A stretch of DNA of 64,000 nucleotides from Ancylobacter sonchi (GTDB taxonomy: Bacteria; Pseudomonadota; Alphaproteobacteria; Rhizobiales; Xanthobacteraceae), in assembly GCF_018390695.1 (NCBI RefSeq), contig NZ_JAHBGF010000020.1:1-64000 (forward strand), given 5' to 3'. Positions 59,940-64,000 of the stretch are shown piece after piece (within the stretch, counting starts at the first letter, position 1; every line of letters starts with the position of its first letter). A program made the position numbers and the translations under genes. The notes below the pieces were generated by a model. That model was given only the letters and a program-made list of their open reading frames with translations, made no database searches and was not told the origin of the DNA.

Positions 59940-61010
59940 ATGATGAAAGCGCGGAAAAGCTGGATCCTGGTCGTCATCGCCGCCCTGGCGATTGGGGCCG
60001 CCTATTATGGCTGGCGGTTCTACGCCGGCAGTGGACTGCCCGCCGGCATCGCCAGCGGCAATGGCCGCATCGAGGCGACCGAGATCGACGTGTCGACCAA
60101 GGCGGCCGGCCGCATCAAGGAAATCCTCGTCGACGAGGGGGATTTCGTTACCGCCGGCCAGGTCCTGGCCCGCATGGACACCGTCCAGCTGCAGGCGCAG
60201 CGCCGTCAGGCGGAGGCCCAGCTGAAGCGCGCCGTGATCGGCGTCGATACCGCCAAGAGCCTGGTGGAACAGCGGGAGGCCGAGCACACCGCCGCCGCCG
60301 CCGTCATCACCCAGCGCGAGGCTGAGCTCGACGCGGCGGAGAAGCGGCTGGCGCGTTCCTCGCAGCTGGTGCTGACCAATTCGGTGTCGCAGCAGACGCT
60401 CGACGACGACCGCGCCAGCGAGCAGAGCGCCAAGGCGGCCGTCGCGGCGGCCAAGGCCCAGCTCGCCGCCGCCGAGGCGGCGATCAGCTCGGCGAAGGCC
60501 GCGGTCGTCGATGCCGAGGCGGCGGTCGATGCGGCCCGCGCGGCGATCGAGAGCATCGAGGCCGATATCGACGACGCCACGCTGACATCGCCGCGCAATG
60601 GCCGCGTGCAGTACCGCGTCGCCCAGCCGGGCGAGGTGCTGTCGGCCGGCGGGCGGGTGCTGAACCTCGTCGATCTCGAAGATGTCTACATGACCTTCTT
60701 CCTGCCGACGGCGCAGGCCGGACGGGTGGCGATCGGCACGGAGGTGCGGCTGGTGCTGGACGCGGTGCCGCAATATGTGATTCCCGCCAAGGCCACTTTC
60801 GTCGCCGATGTCGCCCAGTTCACGCCGAAGACCGTCGAGACCGAGGAGGAGCGTCAGAAGCTGATGTTCCGCGTCAAGGCGAAGATCCCGCAGGAACTGC
60901 TGCGCAAATACGTCCAGTACGTGAAGACCGGGCTGCCGGGCATGGCCTATGTCCGCGTCGACCCCAACGTCGCCTGGCCGGCCAGCCTGACCGGGAATCG
61001 CGTGCAATGA
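59940..61010 (+). CDS. HlyD-family periplasmic adaptor (membrane fusion protein)
   Basis: A 356-residue adaptor. A transmembrane anchor occupies residues about 6-24 ([18 protein letters not shown]), followed by the lipoyl/barrel half-motif [20 protein letters not shown], an Ala/Glu-rich coiled-coil hairpin (about 90-215), the second half [20 protein letters not shown] and a beta-barrel domain. It bridges the inner-membrane transporter encoded next with an outer-membrane channel. The coupled start of the ABC gene (ATGA at 61007-61010) shows one operon. Two ATGs (59940, 59943) are possible. Confidence 0.9.
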   Translation: MMKARKSWILVVIAALAIGAAYYGWRFYAGSGLPAGIASGNGRIEATEIDVSTKAAGRIKEILVDEGDFVTAGQVLARMDTVQLQAQRRQAEAQLKRAVIGVDTAKSLVEQREAEHTAAAAVITQREAELDAAEKRLARSSQLVLTNSVSQQTLDDDRASEQSAKAAVAAAKAQLAAAEAAISSAKAAVVDAEAAVDAARAAIESIEADIDDATLTSPRNGRVQYRVAQPGEVLSAGGRVLNLVDLEDVYMTFFLPTAQAGRVAIGTEVRLVLDAVPQYVIPAKATFVADVAQFTPKTVETEEERQKLMFRVKAKIPQELLRKYVQYVKTGLPGMAYVRVDPNVAWPASLTGNRVQ

Positions 61011-63838
61011 CCCCGTCCGCCGTGCCGTCGGAGCAGCATCCGGCGCCGCCGGTGGTACGCCTCGCGCATGTCGGCCTCTCCTATGGTGCGACGCGCGCCC
61101 TCGACGACGTGACGCTCGACATTCCCGCCGGCAGGATGATCGGCCTGATCGGGCCGGACGGAGTCGGCAAGTCGAGCCTGCTGTCGCTGATCGCCGGCGC
61201 CCATGTGGTGCAGGGTGGGCGCGTCGAGGTGCTGGGCGGCGATATCGCCGACCAGGAGCACCGGCGCCTGACCTGCCCGCGCATCGCCTACATGCCGCAG
61301 GGGCTCGGCAAGAACCTCTACCCGACCCTGTCGGTATTCGAGAATGTCGACTTCTTCGGCCGCCTGTTCGGCCAGGACCAGGAAGAGCGGGAGCGACGGA
61401 TCGCCGAGCTGCTCAAGGCGACCGGGCTCGATCCGTTCCCGGACCGTCCGGCGGGCAAGCTCTCCGGCGGCATGAAACAGAAGGTCGGCCTGTGCTGCGC
61501 GCTGATCCACGATCCCGACCTGCTGATCCTCGATGAGCCGACCACCGGCGTCGATCCGTTGTCGCGCCGGCAGTTCTGGGAGCTGATCGACACCATAAGG
61601 CGCGACCGCCCGGGCATGAGCGTGATGGTGGCCACCGCCTATATGGAGGAGGCCCAGGGCTTCGACTGGCTGGTTGCCATGGATGGCGGGCGCGTGCTGG
61701 CGACCGGCACGCCGGACGAGCTCATGCAGCGGACCGGCACGCCCAATCTCGATGCCGCCTTCATCGCCCTGCTGCCGGAAGCCAAGCGCCGCGGCCACAA
61801 GGACGTGGTGATCCCGCCGCGCGCCGATGGCGCCGACGCGGACATCGCCATCGAGGCCGAGCATCTCACCATGCGTTTCGGCGACTTCGTCGCCGTCGAT
61901 AATGTCTCGTTCCGCATTCCGCGCGGGGAGATCTTCGGCTTCCTCGGCTCGAATGGCTGCGGCAAGACCACGACGATGAAGATGCTGACCGGTCTGCTGC
62001 CGGCCAGCGAGGGCATTGCGCGGCTGTTCGGCCGCGAGGTCGACCCGAACGACATCGAGGTGCGCCGGCGCGTCGGCTATATGAGCCAGGCCTTCTCGCT
62101 CTATACCGAGCTGACCGTCCGGCAGAATCTCGATTTGCATGCACGGCTGTTCCGGTTGCCGCCGGACACCATTCCGCCACGCATCGCCGAGATGGCGGAG
62201 CGGTTCGGCCTCGACAACATCATGGATGATCTGCCGGATTCGCTGCCGCTCGGCATCCGGCAGCGCCTGTCGCTCGCCGTGGCGATGATCCACGCGCCGG
62301 ACATACTGATCCTCGACGAGCCGACCTCGGGCGTCGACCCGGTGGCGCGCGATGCCTTCTGGCAGATCCTGTCCGACCTGTCGCGCAAGGACAGCGTCAC
62401 CATCTTCGTCTCCACCCACTTCATGAACGAGGCCGAGCTCTGCGACCGGATCTCGCTCATGCATGCGGGGCGGGTGCTGGTGAGCGACACGCCGGCCGCC
62501 ATCGTCGAGAAGCGCGGGGCGCGGTCGCTGGAGGAGGCGTTCATCGCCTATCTCGAGGAGGCGATCAGCGAGCGGGCGGCCGCCGCGCCGGCCGCCACAT
62601 CTGCGACTTCCGCCCCTGCGGTCGCCCCGGCCTCGGCGGCCGCCGTTCCACCCGTCGCGCTGCCGGCGGCCCCGCCCGCCGCCGTCGAAGCGCATGCCGC
62701 GCCGCGCCGCTTCGATGCGCGCCGCATGTTCGCCTATACCAAGCGCGAGGCGCTCGAACTGCGCCGCGATCCGATCCGCGCCACGCTGGCCCTGCTCGGC
62801 ACGGTCATCCTGATGTTCGTCGTCGGCTACGGCATCAACATGGATGTCGACAACCTGTCCTTCGCGGTGCTCGATCGCGACGACACGACCCTGAGCCAGG
62901 ACTATGTGCAGCAGATCGCCGGCTCGCGCTATTTCATCGAGAAGGCGCCGATCGTCGACTATGCCGACATGGACCGGCGCATGCGCGACGGTGAACTCGC
63001 CCTCGCCATCGAGATCCCGCCGGGTTTCGGCCGCGACGTCGCGCGCGGCAACAAGACGGTGGAGGTCGGCGCCTGGATCGACGGGGCGATGCCTTCCCGC
63101 GCGGAGACCGTGCGCGGCTATGTCCAGGGCATGCATTCGGCCTGGCTGACGCAGAAGGCGCGCGAGCTCTACGGCAATACCGCCACGGTCGGCAATTTCC
63201 AGATCGCCCTGCGCTACCGCTACAATCCCGGCGTCGAGAGCCTCGTGGCCATCGTGCCGGCCATGCTGCCGCTGCTGCTGATGATGATCCCGGCCATGCT
63301 CGCCGTGCTCAGCGTGGTGCGGGAGAAGGAACTCGGCTCGATCACCAATTTCTACGTGACCCCGGTCACCCGCTTCGAGTTCCTGGTCGGAAAGCAGCTG
63401 CCCTATGTCGGCCTCGCCATGCTGAACTTCGCGATGCTGGTGGCGTTCGCGGTGTTCATCTTCCGGGTGCCGTTCACCGGCAGCCTGCTCACCCTCAGCC
63501 TGGCGGCAGTGCTCTATGTCTTCGCCGCCACCGCGCTGGGGCTGCTGCTGTCGAGCTTCATGAACAGCCAGATCGCCGCGATCTTCGGCACGGCGCTGCT
63601 GACCCTCATTCCCGCCGTGAACTATTCCGGCATGATCGATCCGGTCTCCTCGCTCCAGGGCGCCGGCGCCTTTGTCGGCCAGATCTATCCGGCGACCTAT
63701 TTCATGACCATCGCCCGCGGCACCTTCTCGAAGGGGCTGGGCTTCGCCGACCTCGCGGGATCGTTCTTCCCCCTGCTGATCGCGGGCCCGATCCTGCTCG
63801 GCCTCGGCATTGCGCTTCTCAAGAAGCAGGCGAGCTGA
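61007..63838 (+). CDS. RbbA/YhiH-like ABC transporter: two ATPase domains fused to a permease
   Basis: A 943-residue fusion. The first ATPase (about 10-240) has Walker [12 protein letters not shown], signature LSGGMKQK and Walker [14 protein letters not shown]. The second (about 280-510) has Walker [11 protein letters not shown] and Walker [15 protein letters not shown]; its signature is degenerate (LPLGIRQR instead of LSGGQ). An Ala/Pro-rich linker (about 525-565) joins an ABC-2 permease of about six helices. It matches the RbbA/YhiH drug-export family, encoded with HlyD and a second permease. It probably exports a drug or toxic metabolite using the HlyD adaptor. Confidence 0.9.
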   Translation: MTPSAVPSEQHPAPPVVRLAHVGLSYGATRALDDVTLDIPAGRMIGLIGPDGVGKSSLLSLIAGAHVVQGGRVEVLGGDIADQEHRRLTCPRIAYMPQGLGKNLYPTLSVFENVDFFGRLFGQDQEERERRIAELLKATGLDPFPDRPAGKLSGGMKQKVGLCCALIHDPDLLILDEPTTGVDPLSRRQFWELIDTIRRDRPGMSVMVATAYMEEAQGFDWLVAMDGGRVLATGTPDELMQRTGTPNLDAAFIALLPEAKRRGHKDVVIPPRADGADADIAIEAEHLTMRFGDFVAVDNVSFRIPRGEIFGFLGSNGCGKTTTMKMLTGLLPASEGIARLFGREVDPNDIEVRRRVGYMSQAFSLYTELTVRQNLDLHARLFRLPPDTIPPRIAEMAERFGLDNIMDDLPDSLPLGIRQRLSLAVAMIHAPDILILDEPTSGVDPVARDAFWQILSDLSRKDSVTIFVSTHFMNEAELCDRISLMHAGRVLVSDTPAAIVEKRGARSLEEAFIAYLEEAISERAAAAPAATSATSAPAVAPASAAAVPPVALPAAPPAAVEAHAAPRRFDARRMFAYTKREALELRRDPIRATLALLGTVILMFVVGYGINMDVDNLSFAVLDRDDTTLSQDYVQQIAGSRYFIEKAPIVDYADMDRRMRDGELALAIEIPPGFGRDVARGNKTVEVGAWIDGAMPSRAETVRGYVQGMHSAWLTQKARELYGNTATVGNFQIALRYRYNPGVESLVAIVPAMLPLLLMMIPAMLAVLSVVREKELGSITNFYVTPVTRFEFLVGKQLPYVGLAMLNFAMLVAFAVFIFRVPFTGSLLTLSLAAVLYVFAATALGLLLSSFMNSQIAAIFGTALLTLIPAVNYSGMIDPVSSLQGAGAFVGQIYPATYFMTIARGTFSKGLGFADLAGSFFPLLIAGPILLGLGIALLKKQAS

Positions 63839-63840
63839 CG

Positions 63841-64000
63841 ATGCGCGCAGCCAACATCTTCCAGCTGGGCCTCAAGGAGCTGCGCGGGCTGGCGCGCGAC
63901 CCGATGCTGCTGGTGCTGATCGTCTATTCCTTCACGGTTTCGATCTACACCGCCTCCAGCGCCACGCCCGAGACGCTGAACCGGGCGGCGATCGCCATCG
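63841..64000 (+). CDS. ABC-2 permease (YhhJ-like), cut by the window end
   Basis: Only the first 53 codons are visible: MRAANIFQLGLKELRGLARD followed by a hydrophobic helix (PMLLVLIVYSFTVSIYTASS). This matches the N-terminus of ABC-2 permeases that partner RbbA-like fusions (YhhJ). It starts two bases after the stop of the fusion gene, so it belongs to the same operon. The rest lies beyond the window. Confidence 0.8.
   Translation, partial: MRAANIFQLGLKELRGLARDPMLLVLIVYSFTVSIYTASSATPETLNRAAIAI

Noticed and set aside
60947-63136. A 729-codon minus-strand frame opposite the ABC fusion gene
   Set aside because: It mirrors the coding frame of the transporter; no motifs and unnatural composition.

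Overview
The window is high-GC DNA from an alphaproteobacterium. The DUF2840/DUF736/DUF2493/DUF932 plasmid-type genes, an FseA/QseM/QseC-type transfer switch and a GC-rich chromosome point to Hyphomicrobiales, possibly a Xanthobacteraceae relative; the family-level guess is inference only. There are two parts: the right-hand end of an integrative element (1 to about 18,638) and chromosome (about 18,640 to 64,000).

Element (1-18,638). Nearly everything reads leftward. From the left edge come a cut-off DUF2840 gene, a ribbon-helix-helix protein and ParA in one overlapping unit, then three 18-bp iteron-like repeats and a RepA-type initiator, then an AlpA-like HTH protein. Next is a regulatory block resembling the excision/transfer switch of the Mesorhizobium symbiosis ICE: a two-frame DUF6499/DUF2285 gene that seems to need a +1 ribosomal frameshift (FseA-like), a small DUF2285 protein (QseM-like) and a divergent XRE regulator (QseC-like). 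Housekeeping genes follow: DUF736, small proteins, a FitAB/VapBC-type toxin-antitoxin pair, a SLOG/DUF2493 protein, a Toprim protein, a 685-residue ParB-like protein and a DUF932 protein. Two of these sit behind matching structured leaders. An IetA/IetS pair (AAA ATPase plus subtilase) and a tyrosine integrase close the element, next to the 3' part of a tRNA-Gly(GCC), the likely attachment site.

Chromosome, catabolic island (19,295-44,571). After a TetR/glutathione-transferase pair and a Tat-exported alpha/beta hydrolase there is a 23-kb nitrogen-compound island in five blocks: (i) leftward 21,742-30,708: an amino-acid-type ABC importer (EhuABCD-like), three creatinase/ectoine-hydrolase-like M24 proteins without the metal-binding aspartates, an enolase-superfamily epimerase-like enzyme and an M20 deacylase; (ii) rightward 31,037-34,590: a glutaminase-like protein resembling the CTP synthase amidotransferase domain, a D-2-hydroxyacid dehydrogenase and a carbamoylase-type M20 amidohydrolase; (iii) leftward pxpB-pxpC-pxpA (5-oxoprolinase); (iv) rightward 37,430-43,864: DUF1989 protein, second ABC importer, arginase-family ureohydrolase, GntR regulator, DapA-like aldolase and an SDR without the usual Tyr/Lys; (v) a leftward FadR-type GntR. 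Near-identical TTGGTATACCGAYGG operators before blocks ii and iv suggest one regulon. The gene set fits import and stepwise C-N cleavage of an amino-acid-derived cyclic amide, amidine or guanidino compound, ending partly at glutamate through 5-oxoproline. The substrate is unknown, and this is the best candidate here for an undescribed pathway.

Chromosome, remainder (44,572-64,000). IS5 and IS3 transposase wreckage separates the island from a DUF4239 membrane protein, a gnd-zwf-HAD phosphatase-monooxygenase group, a TonB siderophore receptor, L-serine dehydratase, an Hsp20-Lon pair, a PuuB-like FAD amine oxidoreductase, and a HlyD/RbbA-like/permease export operon cut by the window end. No rRNA, complete tRNA, prophage or CRISPR array is present.
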